DNA of 64,000 bases. It comes from Aaosphaeria pasadenensis. Its lineage: Eukaryota; Ascomycota; Dothideomycetes; Pleosporales. Under the pieces are notes generated by a model. The model worked only from the letters and a program-made list of their open reading frames with translations. It searched no databases and was not told where the DNA came from. The position numbers and the translations under genes are program-made. Location of the stretch: positions 124,001-188,000 of the forward strand of contig JAKLMB010000043.1 of assembly GCA_022813625.1 (NCBI GenBank). Reading direction: 5' to 3'. Shown one piece after another: positions 47,072 to 58,610 of the stretch. The first letter of the stretch is position 1. Each line of letters opens with the position of its first letter.

Positions 47072-47997
47072 GTAACCGTTTGAATGAGACCGGATGTGAC
47101 GACAAGTTGTTCTGAATCGTATGGCTTGCTTCTTGATGGAGCTCAACAGGTTTGAATATGACTGGGGACAGAATTGGATTGAGATCAATGGGGTGTCGGC
47201 ATGAAAATATGATGAAGTCAACAAGATGGGTGATCGCCATGGCAGAGTTGAGAAACAACGTTTGTAGGTACTTGCCCGCTGAGGTGACAACAGCCCGAGC
47301 GTACCTTCGGGATGACAGAATGAGAGAAGGTAACAAGGAGCACGCGACAAGAAATAGATATCTTCAATATTAGATATCCTCGAAATCGAAACAAGAATCT
47401 AGTCCGAACGATTAACACTATCGTCGGCGTTGGCTTCGACGGAATTGGCCCGGCAAGCAATTACACATATAGAATGATGAAAGTATACAACATTTTGATT
47501 TTTCCCAGAGTCGGCTGTCATAGTTTCAACAATGGCAACCTGGGCAAGCGCACGAGGCCGTTGTCGCAATATCTAATAAGCGTGCATGGGACAGCAACTT
47601 TGTGTCTAAGATGGGGCAGAGAATATCTGCCAGGACTTCATCGACTAATTAACAAGCTCTTACCAGCTCGATGCCGGCCGTAGCATCATGTAATAAGGCA
47701 AGGGATTGACGGGAGATATAGAAATCAGGATGATTCTGGAGTGTTCTAGAGGCCGGGAATCTTCCCTGATTTCACAAGTGAGGCTGATCACCGCGACAGA
47801 AATCGAGAACGTGGATTTGCGAGTCGTGTAAGGCTAACGATGGGAAAGCCAAGTGTAGGATACCAGACGATCCTCATGGGATACACATACCACAGTAGAG
47901 CGTCTCTGGAGTGGCTTCCTCGCATGCGTGAATGTCACCGCCACAAGTCTTCCTACAACAATTCGCTAGTTCTTGGAATTGCCAGTATGCCTGATGT
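47072..47997. other. intergenic, 0.9 kb
   Basis: Promoter of the large disordered-protein gene, in part open in the same frame but without ATG. No further gene. Confidence 0.5.
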
Positions 47998-49593
47998 TCA
48001 GTCTTGATGAGCGCGACTATGTTGCCCATTTACTTCGTCTTCATTTTCTTCGTCTATAACGCGCGTATAGAGTTGCTCATCATTCCTAATCGGAATCATG
48101 AACGTCAGAACTGTCACCACGGCGAAGACCAGAGCGCCGAAGATGTATGGCGCACCGATCAGGGGTTCGCCCATCTTGATCCCCCAGTCAAAGATGACCG
48201 CCAGTAGAGGGCCGCCTAGCATGGCTCCCAAACTTTCCACCACCGCGATGACGGCGAAGAGTTTTCCAACTTCCGGGCTCGCCTGACCACCCACAGAATG
48301 GATTGCAATGCTGCGCATAGCAGCTGAATATCCGGTACCTAGGTTGAAGACCAACAGCCCCAAGATCAAGAGAGCAGGGTGCGCCGCTATCCCCATAATT
48401 ACTAGCGAAACTGTTGTAAGGACAATGCTTCCACGTGCTATCCATAGATCCGAATGGTGCGCCACCAAGCGAAGATACTTGAGTAGGAAGTAGTTTACCA
48501 AAGGAATGAAGACCATCATGGCGACGAGATTGGTGGCAGCGCGGAACGACAATAAGTAGTTTGCCTTTTTAATTTCCCAATGATACCTCTTCGAGGCGTA
48601 CCGAAGCAGTAGTGAAACACACTGGCGACCAAGCCTACTGGCCAAGAACGTGAAAATGATCATGGCGGTCATACCGTCACGTCCAAATAACACAGCAGCA
48701 TCCTTCAGATGCTGCAACTGCATCCTGACGAACCCCTTCCTCGAAGAAGTGAGCTCGATTTCTTCATTAGCGGGGGATATCCTATCCTTTGGTTCGGGCA
48801 GATCACGGAGGTGCAGGGTCTCCGGGAACAAGAACGCAATGAGAATGCCCACCAGCTGAATGGCGAGCGCAAGTAGCAGCGGAAGCCAGTCGCCGTGCTC
48901 CATCAGCTTTGAAGCCATGATGGGCGCGACAAGCTCTGCCAGGTATACACTAGCCGTGACATACAGGTATATCGAAGTTCTCTTCTCTGCTGGAACAATG
49001 TCCGATAGCATAGTACCACCCACTGCAGTTGCGACGATTGGTCCACCTCCCAGCAAGTAGAATGCAGACGAGAACCATGTCAATTGTAAAGGTAGGCTTC
49101 GGAAGTAACAGATGAGGAGAATCCAGGCAGAGTTGAGCTGGAGTCCGCATAGAGATGCTGCAAATACCCATTTCCTCCCCCATTTGTCTGATAGCGCGCC
49201 GTACGGCACCGCAAGAAGAATCGCCGGGATAGCGTCGAACATCTCTTGCCATCCAAATATCATTGCCATCTTCCGTTGTATATCATCTTCCTTGCACAGA
49301 GCTTCATCTACGGTTCCATCGGGGTTGATCTTGGAGGGATCGTGTTCGAGGTAATGGCGTATGCAAAGATTCGCTTCGTAAACGCGAGTTTTGGGTGCTT
49401 CGGCAAGGAATGCGCCAATGTCTATGATCACGACGAGGAAAAAGATGAGGACCACAAGCGTGACCCAAGGTTTCTTTTCGTTCCGGCGTTCGGGGACGTC
49501 CGAGATGCGATCTGAGGTTACTGGCGACAACAATGGTAGATCCTCTGGGCCGAAAGAGTCCTGCAACGGCGATGATTGTGTAAGGAGAGTCAT
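47998..49593 (-). CDS. MFS transporter, PCFT/HCP-like fungal subfamily
   Basis: Intronless 531-residue transporter with 12 predicted membrane helices. The N-terminal 40 residues are cytoplasmic and acidic. TM1 is followed by a long extracellular loop with EANLCIRHYLEHDPSKINPD and a second Cys (ALCKEDDIQ), a feature of this subfamily. Motif A after TM2 is GALSDKWGRKWV. TM5 carries a YLAELVAPIMAS stretch. The central cytoplasmic loop is charged (EPKDRISPANEEIELTSSRK). The group is related to proton-coupled folate/heme carriers (SLC46-like) and in fungi often serves as a drug or metabolite exporter. No biosynthetic genes are near, so substrate is unknown. The ATG at 49593 is the first in frame and gives the normal cytoplasmic start. 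Confidence 0.88.
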   Translation of the reverse strand: MTLLTQSSPLQDSFGPEDLPLLSPVTSDRISDVPERRNEKKPWVTLVVLIFFLVVIIDIGAFLAEAPKTRVYEANLCIRHYLEHDPSKINPDGTVDEALCKEDDIQRKMAMIFGWQEMFDAIPAILLAVPYGALSDKWGRKWVFAASLCGLQLNSAWILLICYFRSLPLQLTWFSSAFYLLGGGPIVATAVGGTMLSDIVPAEKRTSIYLYVTASVYLAELVAPIMASKLMEHGDWLPLLLALAIQLVGILIAFLFPETLHLRDLPEPKDRISPANEEIELTSSRKGFVRMQLQHLKDAAVLFGRDGMTAMIIFTFLASRLGRQCVSLLLRYASKRYHWEIKKANYLLSFRAATNLVAMMVFIPLVNYFLLKYLRLVAHHSDLWIARGSIVLTTVSLVIMGIAAHPALLILGLLVFNLGTGYSAAMRSIAIHSVGGQASPEVGKLFAVIAVVESLGAMLGGPLLAVIFDWGIKMGEPLIGAPYIFGALVFAVVTVLTFMIPIRNDEQLYTRVIDEENEDEVNGQHSRAHQD

Positions 49594-51400
49594 GACGGGA
49601 ATTGTATCAAGTCGCGGAGAGCGAGCGGCGCGGTGAGAAAAGGAAGCTGAACGAACAAAGGAAAGGTATGGTATTAAGTGCTAGTAAGCCATCGAAGTGT
49701 TCGCTCTGCGAAACAAATGGTGGGTGAAGTGTCAAAGAACAACATGGCTGATGCAAGAAGAGGCGCACCCTTCTTCACTGGCATCTTTCGCGCGTCGAGT
49801 CGCCAAAGCTTGGACAACCGGGCATGTAATCGGGATAGGGCAGTGTACAGTAGTGTGTGTCTCAGCCAGGGTTCAGGAGGGGTGAATGAAGCGCGACAGG
49901 GAGTCAGGGAACATCGATTACGACTCCGTCCTTAATTAGATCCAGATCGTCAAGTCCGGGTTTGAGGCTGATGTCGTTGCGCTTATGTCAGTGCGGCACC
50001 AGCCAATCAGATCGGGCTGTTTCCACCAACCTCACATTCATTCTATGCTCTCTCTCCACATCGAAAGTTCCTCATTAGGTAAATACATGCAGTATGATCC
50101 TTACGAACCGTTGCAGTGGACTACACTACTCTCGGAGAAACCCACGACGTGTATTACTTCATATTTTAGCGAATAGTCACACAACGAGGCTTGAACGAAC
50201 CTCCACTGGATTGGTAGACATTGCTTCTGCCTGATGCCACGCAAGTGACGACGTACGCAAACCAGACATTCAACTCGCGCGTGGCTATTGTTTCTTCGCA
50301 AAGACTTCGACTTCTGGATTAGAAAATTGCGGGAGTCTCTCCGTGTCGAATGATCGGTTAAATGAAGATTGCATATGCAGAGCCTTGAATGCACGGCAGC
50401 TTGGCAGCCGTCATGAACGCTGAAGAGAAAAGATCACCATCTGACCCCACAAATACGACTACAAGTACGGGACCAGCCAGCGCTAGGGAAGGCGAGTTCC
50501 ATCTATACTGACCATCATCGACTGGAGGAGACTACCTGTAGTACGCCATCTTTCGCGAAATGTACTTGAAGGACTTTTCGCCGGTAAAACCGCTCTAGAG
50601 ATGAGATTATCGATTTCTTTCGTGTTACAGCTGACGAATTGGGCTGAAAGACCATTCGTACACCTTACATGCCTTCTCAACGAAGTCTCAATGTGCCTCG
50701 TAAGAAGTCGTTGTTCCAGAACCTGCATTGAAGAAATTATGTAATTGGTCTCAGTTTTCGAGCAATAGCATCATGGTTTTTCCGTTGTGACGGAAACGAC
50801 TAAGATAATGATAAAGGACCACCCTATTGACCTAAAAGCTCCGTCTATTACTAACTTCCTGGTTCTTGACCTGTGAAGTAGTGCTATAAGAAGATTATCT
50901 TTCTCAGGTGCCAAGTTGAAGTTTGCTATGAGGACAAGTCATTATGACAAATCAAGAATCCTGTTTGAGGGGAAGTGGGAAATCATATGGTACATCAACC
51001 AAAATCTGAATTCGGCTTTCTTAGATTTCATGATTGTTTGCCAAGTAGGCTGTATATACTTCACTTCAGGAATTGACTAGATGTATATGATTAGTGGAAA
51101 GTCAATTGAGTCAAACATTTCTCGCTCTCTTCGCTTGCTAGGCCTTCCACTTCAAGTCAGATTAACAATGGGAAACCTTAAAATACCAAACGCCCCATTT
51201 CCTCATGCGTAGGAAAGCAGTCTAGCACATGCCTTGTATTCACTTCTTCTTTCCTCGCTTACCTAAACAGTCTATCGCTACAAGATTGATTGGCCAAGCT
51301 CTCTCTTCACTATACCTACCACCTCCAATCACTCTCTCAACTCTTTTCACTCCTTGATACCTCTTCAAGAAACCCACTCCTCACTCTTACCCATCGCAAA
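49594..51400. other. intergenic, 1.8 kb
   Basis: No supportable gene. The right end (51240-51400) is CT-rich, a typical fungal promoter/leader for the gene at 51401. Confidence 0.5.
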
Positions 51401-52376
51401 ATGTCTCACTTGCGGCGATCTTCGATGCCTAATAGTAGCGGTTACCAAGGTGCAACAAACTCAACCGGCATCAACTCTCCCAGCTGGCGTATCCACGCGC
51501 GCGGTGTAGGAAGGCGTGTGGAGCTCTCAACACGTACTGGCGCCATCAACGGCTCCAGTGAAAATATTGGTACGACTGTATCTAAACCTCGATACTCTTC
51601 TGGTGCGTTTTGGAAAAGCAACGTGTTTTCCTTCGTTCCACTACTTCACTTCTCCCTCCATATTTCTCGTCTCTCTAACGTGAACAGAACTTGTAGTAGC
51701 AACCTACCAACCGACAACAATCATCTCCATCTCGGAGGAGCGCAACAACCCCGCTACTGGCCCCATGATCCCTGGATTCCTTTCCCACATTGAAAACCAT
51801 CTCGATACAGCGGTCATGCAGTCACGGGTTCTTCCCTACCTAGAAACCGTGGTTTTGAAGATGGAAACGGTGGCTGACATGCACTATCTTATAATCATCC
51901 TCGACATGCTCGATGCTGTGAAATCCCGCAAATCCGTCTTCAAGATTTCCTTCCCAGGCTTCTTCTGGTTCTCCGGAATACTGCACAATAGAAAGGAGAA
52001 TCCGATGCTAGCGTTCGCCACAACGCTCCCAAACCTCAAGGAAATGGCAATCACCTTTCATACGGCTGGTTTGACTGCCTCCAAGTACACTGAGCGTGAT
52101 CGTCTCTTGATGGAGGAGGACGGATACCTAGAGATGTCTAAGCAGCTCAGAGTGCTGCACCTGAGCGAGCTTATCAACCGCTATGGACTACAAGACCTTT
52201 TCCGGTGTAGGAGTCTTGAAGCGGTGCATCTCGAATGCATCGAGAGCGATATCGTTGCTTACCATGTTGGCGAGGATGACCCTACCCGTCCTTTCTACGA
52301 ACTTGTTCAGTACATCCGGACGGTGTTCAAGGATAGATTCGACCAGAACGTTGCTGTCACTACTAGGTTCTTCTAG
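51401..52376 (+). CDS. uncharacterised fungal protein
   Basis: Two exons, 51401..51602 and 51688..52376 (85-bp intron, GTGCGT donor, CTAAC branch, CAG), encode 296 residues. The first 68 residues are hydrophilic and rich in Ser, Arg and Gly. The rest is a globular alpha/beta-looking part with Leu at regular spacing, for example SRVLPYLETVVLKMETVADM, LPNLKEMAITFHTAG and LRVLHLSELINRYG. The spacing recalls a leucine-rich-repeat-like fold, as in fungal F-box relatives, but no F-box is seen. There is no signal peptide or membrane segment. I do not recognise a function. Exon 2 is in frame with exon 1 only when the intron is removed (split codon G|AA). Confidence 0.7.
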
Positions 52377-53105
52377 TGGACCTGCAATATCTTCAACATA
52401 CTACAGTGCCTTATCATTCGTTCATTCAGGCCGCTTCTCGATTCACTCTGGATGCCCCATTATTATTTTTCTTCTTAGTTTACCCTTGATACCCCAATAT
52501 TACTTCCGGTTCTGAATACATTCTATCTACTCTAACCTTTGCCGTCTTCAAGATATCGCAGTAGATCCAGAAAGAACTGAGGTACCCCACAATAATGATA
52601 CCTATCTTAGACTTATTACAGGCGCATTTATCTAATCATCCCTCAATGATACCTCTTTCGGTCAATTTGATGCCCACCAATCGGCTTTGAGTTGCTACAG
52701 AGCGGTGTATGTGGCCGACCATTGGTATTTTCAACTTTGCAGCTGGTGAGGAGGTCTTCTCATTGACAATGTAAAAGATCGGCAGAATAGTATTTGCATC
52801 CGACGGATATTATCTATTGCATGGAGACTCCTAGGAGGCGGCCGTGATGACCAAACCTTGGGGCCTGCTCTGCTTGTGTTCTTACCTATCAGTGTCAGTA
52901 ATTTTATCATTTCCTCTAACGTTCCGGCACACACACTTGGCTAGAATAGTTACATGTAGATTGATTCCTTCGAAGCATAGCGTACATAGATTCCTAGATC
53001 CGCCCACAAATTCATCCATTCCAACACCAGCCCAGGTTCCAAATTCCCTAGCAATACCATACACCCAACACCAACCCCAAAACTCCTAACAACACTATCC
53101 ACCCA
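52377..53105. other. intergenic, 730 bp
   Basis: 3' ends of two convergent genes. No gene seen. Confidence 0.55.
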
Positions 53106-53774
53106 TCACTTCAACTCCACGCCCTCCCACCTCTCCCCCCCAGGAAACCCTAAATGAAACCTCCCGCACCTCGCAAACCTCACCTCCACCTCTTCCCCCT
53201 CCTCCCCCTCGAAATCTACAACCCACCCTCCCGCCTTCCCTCCATGCCTCCCCTCAGCAACGAACCAACAAAACACCCTCGGCCCACAGATCCCCCTCAT
53301 CCACTCCGGCACCGCGTAGCCAAACACAAAGCCCTCCACATCCTTCAACTCCCTCGCTACAACCCCATCCTCCGACCCCGTGGCGTTGGAGGAAAGTTTC
53401 ACGCTCGTGAATGAAGCCTGGAATGAGAACGGGCAGATTGAATTCCTGCTCGCTTCATCGAACGCCATCCCGAGCGCCTTCCTCGTGAGTTCTGCATTCG
53501 GGAACACCAAGCGGGAGTCCGGACGGAAGACGGTCACCATGGCGAATGCGAGACGTTCGTTGGCGGGGGCTACGGGATGCAGATTGCAGGCCGCGTCGAC
53601 GATGAAGGGGGTCCCGGCGATGAGGAGGAGCGGGCGCGAGGCGGAGAAGGCGCAGAGGCCGAAGTCGCCGTGGGAGGAGAGGTCCTGGGGGAGGGGTTTG
53701 CCGGAGGTGAGGTTGGTGAGGAGGGCGGAGTGCGTGGAGAATTGGAAGACGTCGTTGGGGATTAGGGCGACCAT
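53106..53774 (-). CDS. alpha-acetolactate decarboxylase-like protein, metal ligands apparently lost
   Basis: Intronless 222-residue protein similar in overall pattern to alpha-acetolactate decarboxylase (acetolactate to acetoin). The N-terminus NDVFQFSTHSALLTNLTSG and the SHGDFGLCAF loop match the family. So does the middle LAFAMVTVFRPDS, and the end has GFVFGYAVPEWMRGICG. However, where the family has the HLHF pair, this protein reads FCWF, and where it has the GGH of the third zinc ligand it reads GGW. The first-domain Glu region also differs (ASRPLLLIAG). It therefore probably does not bind zinc and may be catalytically dead or changed. Long C runs then G runs mark the gene, as in the 1833 dehydratase. 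The family assignment comes from motif memory and should be tested. Confidence 0.7.
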   Translation of the reverse strand: MVALIPNDVFQFSTHSALLTNLTSGKPLPQDLSSHGDFGLCAFSASRPLLLIAGTPFIVDAACNLHPVAPANERLAFAMVTVFRPDSRLVFPNAELTRKALGMAFDEASRNSICPFSFQASFTSVKLSSNATGSEDGVVARELKDVEGFVFGYAVPEWMRGICGPRVFCWFVAEGRHGGKAGGWVVDFEGEEGEEVEVRFARCGRFHLGFPGGERWEGVELK

Positions 53775-54408
53775 TTTTGAGAACTGTCGGGCGCGGGTTG
53801 ATTTGATTGTGAGTTGTGAGGGACTACATTGGGGGTTTCTATAGGGTGTTGTGGTAGATATAATGTTGGGAGGTGTGTTTCAAGTGCGGATGGAGGGGTT
53901 CCGATAACTGACTGTCGGGTGCATGCAAGGGACGACATTGCATGCGTTCGGGGATTTTCTTTGTTGCAACAATGCGTCTATACAATCACGGGAACGATTC
54001 ACCAAACTGAAACATCAATACGTTCGGGCCAATACAATACTAAGGTATCTTCTCGCTGGATATAATTTGGCATAGCAGGATGGGTGAGGCTATTCGGAGG
54101 TCACGTGCAACCAGGGAGATGCAAGCAGTATCATGGATGGTAAGATGCAGGGGGTTAACTGTGGTAGGTTGTCAAGCTTCGTATCTCCTTGTTCTCTCTT
54201 TGAATTCAAAGAAGTATCTAATCAAAAAGCAGTACTTTCTGAAAGAGAATTTTCCTTCACGTTGAACTGTTACTCGGTGCTTTGAGTTTAAAATACCATC
54301 AGTTCAGTATCTATAGGTACTTGATTCTCTCCGACGAAACATCGAACAACTCACCAAATACCTCCCACCACATCAACAACCCCAACATGCACATCCGATT
54401 ACAAGAAT
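53775..54408. other. intergenic, 630 bp
   Basis: Promoter of the decarboxylase-like gene; no gene seen. Confidence 0.55.
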
Positions 54409-55904
54409 CTAAGAGTACGTCACACTCGGCCCACCCGGCAACTCACTTAACCACCCATCGATGTCCTCCTCGACCTTCGGCTTCAACACGCATCGATTGC
54501 CCGCCTGCGTCGTCTGCGTCTTGAGCGTCGGACAATTGACATTGCAAAAAGCGTCCATCGCCCTTTGCAGCGCATCGCCCTGCCATCCAAACACATAATC
54601 CTGTAACACACCAAAACTCATTAGCATTCCCATCCCAAAAGGTAACCCAACAAATTCAGAAACAGAAAGAGCAAGGGCATAAGAGGAGATAAAGGGGTAC
54701 ATACACCATGCGTCCCAAAGCCAGTCCCGTCGCCCGAGCTGAAAACAAACGGCTGCGAGCCGTCTTCAGGCCAGTCGTTAGGGTCGTTGAACGCAGTCGT
54801 GTCCCATGCTACTTCGTACAAGATCTGGGGGATCTTCACGGGGTGGGATGCAGGACACGCGCCGCCGGACTCGAAGGCCGAGGACGGGTACGCGACGTGC
54901 GATTTATGGTCGGGGGAGTCGAGGTTGACGCCGTCCCAGCATCTGGATCACATCAGCTACTATCTAATGGAAAAGGGGGAGAAAAGGGGAGGATAAGAAG
55001 GGATACATACGTAGGGAAAAAGTGATTCGCGCGTATGCCTCCGGGACATGGCTTCGCAGGGAAGTGCTTCGTGTCGCGTCCGGCTCCGGGGGCGCCAGCC
55101 TCGCCGCCGAAGTTCTTGTCCCAGCATCGGAAGCTGAGGGATCGCGCGTCGCCGTCGCCTTCGTCTTTGCGGCGGATTGGGTCGCCGACGATCATGCGGA
55201 AGCCCTGTTTACCTCATACTCTTCGATCAGTTTGGGAGTTCTTCGGGAAAAATGAGGGGAGTTGGAATGGGGATTGAGATGGGAGAGACGAACCTTCTTG
55301 AATGCGGTGACTTTGCTCTTGTTGTCGTAGGGCGGGATGTAGTACACCGTGATGCCGCCATTCGCGGGCTCGAGGTATTGGTTCGCGAACGTGGGAACGC
55401 GTTTGAAGGTGCCGTTACGGGCTTTGAAGTACATGACTGCGGTCCAGTAGTTGCTGAAATCTGCGTATGATACATCTGGATCAACATGCGGTTTCGATAA
55501 TAGGATTGATCGAGGAGAGGGCGTTGTGTACCTTCAGTGAATGTGCACGTGGTGCAAGTTGCCTGTGTAGGAAGATCGAGCGATGGATCCATGGTGGTGT
55601 TCAACGCGTTCTACACGACTCATTTGTTAGGACTTCCTATAGCCGAATCAAACTCCTACAATGTCCATACGTACCCCGCCGACCAGCTGATGTAAATGTG
55701 GTGAAGGCGCTTGGCCTGGGTTCACGAGACTACGATATAATGTACCCATCAGTTCCTCGACGTCACAGAAGTTGAAGTGATTACAGACTAAGGTTCAACT
55801 CACGGATCAATCCTATCGACGACAAGCTCCGAGCACGAGAATCGAAGCATAGCGCTCGCAGGCTCGGCGAGTGCCAGAGCAGCGGCGAGAGAAGACCAGT
55901 GCAT
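54409..55904 (-). CDS. secreted DUF1996 protein
   Basis: Seven exons, 55904..55804, 55729..55675, 55610..55532, 55460..55294, 55204..55011, 54942..54705 and 54600..54409, give 341 residues. Introns are 64-104 bp; all phases match. A signal peptide (MHWSSLAAALALAEPASA) is followed by the DUF1996 domain. It starts MLRFSCSELVVDRIDPLVNP, then has HLHQLVGGNALN, DFSNYWTAVMYFKARNG, VYYIPPYDN and GFRMIVGDP. CWDGVNLDSPDHKSHVAYP and DYVFGWQGDALQRAMD complete it. Cysteines are numerous, as in secreted proteins. DUF1996 proteins occur in fungal secretomes, sometimes with WSC domains; no WSC domain is present here. Activity is unknown. One donor is GTTCGT, slightly unusual but supported by the continuous domain. 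Confidence 0.88.
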
Positions 55905-56763
55905 CGCGGCCTGTTTGATGATGTTTTGGTCGATTAAAGGGTATGCCAGGGGAGAGGAAGTATAGAGAATGAGGGGCGATAGGGACGAGGTCGCAGATGT
56001 GGATGTATATGTTGCGCATGTATGTATATGTACGTATTCACTCAATCAATTCATGCGCGACCAATATCAGAATGTCCGTTCGTCCTGGCGCCCACGCAAT
56101 GCCCAGTGCGTTACGAGAAACCTGGGCAAGCAGAGATGCTAGTGCACCACAAATCACCACTGCCTGCTCGATAGCGATACATAGCAAAGGTCCCACATTT
56201 GGGTTTGTTGGGGAATCCCACAGGGTCGCGGCGGGTGGGCGCAATCTCGACGTATATACAATACACAGGCTTGGTCTTGGATGTGGGGTCGTGACTATGA
56301 AGACGAATCACAGTGGTCGTATGTTTGTTGTTGCACAACATGGTGGGAAAGTGAGATGCGGCTCCGGATATTGTGGGTTAATCTACTTGACGTTGTGCGA
56401 TGGCTGGGCGGCGAACATTGGAACTTCGAGAACACTGATAAGTGCGAAGTAGTCAGCACTATAAGTAGTTCGCGATACTAGAAATAGAGTCACAGGTCAG
56501 TGAAACGCAATCTGGGAAAGTGGGTTGTTTTGGGGTTAGGTCGACCTTATAAGAGGTCGTAGAATTATTCATTAATGAGCGTGAGGTCTATGAGTAGGTA
56601 TATAACTATTATCGTGGACGGCGCCATTCCAACGTAGTGTTGGTTTTCGTTCATTTTCTTCTATCTCAACCGTTCTTGGTGATTACGCACTAATACATGC
56701 TTTCTTTTCGATTGATTATTGTTTTTCCTTCTCATCTTCGGAGACATGTCTATGAGGGATGAT
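55905..56763. other. intergenic, 860 bp
   Basis: Contains a TATG/TGTATG-rich tract near 56000-56035. No gene seen. Confidence 0.5.
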
Positions 56764-57902
56764 TTATGCCGGTGGGGCAGTAGGCTCGGGCACCTGAAGA
56801 GGGGGTTAGTAGGTTGTCACAGTATGATTTCAGGTGCCTATAGGCAAATGAGAAGGTATAGTTCAGATTGTACTTACGCCAGGGGGGCAGTGCCAGTGGT
56901 CATCGTGAGGCTCGCAAGTCTTCTCCTATTATCATATCAGAATCAACATCGATATTGACCATGACTAGTCAACTTACCGGAGCAGCCTCAGAGGTTGCAG
57001 AAGCAGGTGGTGCGACAGTTGCGCTGGCAGCAGCTGTGCTTGCGGCAACCGAGCTGGTGGCAGGAGGAGGAGCAGCAGAGGAGGTAGCAGTGAACTTGCC
57101 AGCGCAACCCTCACCGGGGACGGCAATGTCGAAAGCATATGCCTCGAGAGCGAAGTACTGCAGAGTGTCGCTGTTCTTGGAGGCTTCCTCGGGGTTGGTC
57201 TCAGCAAGCTCGAGGACCTCGTCGTAGTGACCGGCATAGTGCTCGACGGCACCCTCGCCAACCTTGGGGACGTGGAAAAGACGGTGGAGGAGGTCAGATC
57301 CCCAGTAGAAGTTGGTCTTGAAGTTGGCGACATTGTAGCCGAAGCCGCACATAGCCTCTAGAGGCTTGCGGACCTCGTAGGAGAGAGGGCAGATGACAGT
57401 CTCCGAGGTGGCGTTGGCACCACGCCAGTGACCAGCCCATCCTATACAGTGTTAATTCTGCGTAAGTAAAAGAGGGAGAAACAAGCTGCTAACCTTCTTG
57501 TGCGCAGTTGCCGTCGGGGTTATCGCATCGGAACAAGATGCCGGCTTTGTCGCCATTTACGACCTTGTCGAACCAGCCAGTGACTGAGCCAGTGGAGGCA
57601 TTGCCAAAATACTTGACATAAATGTCAGATGAGTTGCCCCATCGGTTGATGTGGTCCTTGGCATGTTGCGCAAGAATGATGGTCTCCTGAAGGCCTCGAG
57701 CGATCTGAGCTCGCTCGGTATGGTTGCAAGAGGAGTGGATGGGATATTCCCGAACAGCACCCTGATCCCAAGGAGTAGCACCAGGAGCCTCGGCAGTCTG
57801 AGTGACAGAGACAGTGACGGACTGTTGCTGGCGGGCCACGCGAGCCGGAGAGGCAATGACAGTGGAGGCTCCTAGGAGCAAAAGAGACAGAATAGGTGCC
57901 AT
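56764..57902 (-). CDS. secreted zincophore-type protein, Asp f 2/Pra1/Zps1 family
   Basis: Four exons, 57902..57494, 57441..56978, 56925..56878 and 56793..56764, give 316 residues. The last two exons are only 48 and 30 bp. A signal peptide (MAPILSLLLLGASTVIASPA) precedes the conserved domain: HSSCNHTERAQIARGL, HAKDHINRWGNSSDIYVKYF, FRCDNPDGNCAQEGW, AGHWRGANATSETVICP. LLHRLFHVPKVG with VEHYAGHYDEVLELA is the zincin-like His region, and LQYFALEAYAFDIAVPGEGC closes it. An Ala/Ser/Thr/Pro linker leads to a His/Cys tail, TCEPHDDHWHCPPG, encoded by its own mini-exon. In Candida and Aspergillus, family members are secreted under zinc limitation and hand zinc to a ZIP transporter. Here such a transporter is the divergent neighbour. 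Confidence 0.92.
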
Positions 57903-58034
57903 TATGAGGTCTTGAGCGGAATCACTGCAAGAGATTGATGCAAAGATGCAGGAACAGGGATGAGATTGCTCGAATTGATGCGAACACCAGTTGTTCCGAA
58001 TGGCTGGAGATGCAGGACAGTCACAAGATGCAGG

Positions 58035-58041
58035 CTTTATA
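58035..58041 (-). promoter_or_regulatory. TATA box candidate for the zincophore gene
   Basis: TATAAAG on the minus strand, about 133 bp upstream of the ATG at 57902. Confidence 0.4.
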
Positions 58042-58537
58042 GGGCCTCTTATACATCCTCAAATCAACCTCTTGCTATAGCAAGTACTCGGTCATTCTTT
58101 CGGTCATGTCTCTCTCTACCAAATCTGGACCCTGTACCGGTGGGATGCCCAGCGAGCCACTTACGTGCAGATGAGGCCAACTCTCAGCCTAGATGTCCAC
58201 TCGAGCACCGTGATGTCCGGCGAGCGGCGATGGTTTTTGCATGCCCAGAGTTCCTTCGTGGGGACTGATGACTGTTTCTGGATGTAGTGGTAGGAGGAAA
58301 GCCTGACTTGGGTATGGAAGAAGGGTATTCGGCAGGTGACATGTTGGTCAACATGGCTTGATCGATATTATCGAATGGCCATCACGGTGGGTGGATCGAA
58401 TGGCAGATGAATATGTTACCCAATGTATGTACCTATGCATGAGTGAAGAGTCATGAGCGTGGGTGGGATGCCAATACTAGCTGTCGTGTAGCATCAGGTA
58501 GTCCCAGTGGTAAGGTAATAGGTAGGTGTCATTCTCG

Positions 58538-58553
58538 TACTCCGACCGGAGTA
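58538..58553. promoter_or_regulatory. perfect inverted repeat TACTCCG-AC-CGGAGTA
   Basis: Seven-base arms separated by two bases, with CCG/CGG triplets in everted order. This is a plausible binding site for a Zn2Cys6 dimer. Such a regulator is encoded just beyond the ZIP gene. Confidence 0.5.
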
Positions 58554-58596
58554 GTCGTCTATAGTGAATGGAGGGTGAGGTCGGGAGAAGCATGCG

Positions 58597-58610
58597 GCCA
58601 AGATGCCAAG
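58597..58610 (+). promoter_or_regulatory. pair of GCCAAG (PacC-type) sites
   Basis: Two GCCAAG hexamers separated by two bases; a third lies at 58824. The hexamer fits the GCCARG consensus of the alkaline-pH regulator PacC. Confidence 0.4.

Noticed and set aside
47072..47350. 93-codon upstream extension of the disordered protein
   Set aside because: The frame is open but has no ATG, and its composition differs from the protein; the ATG at 47071 matches the family N-terminus.
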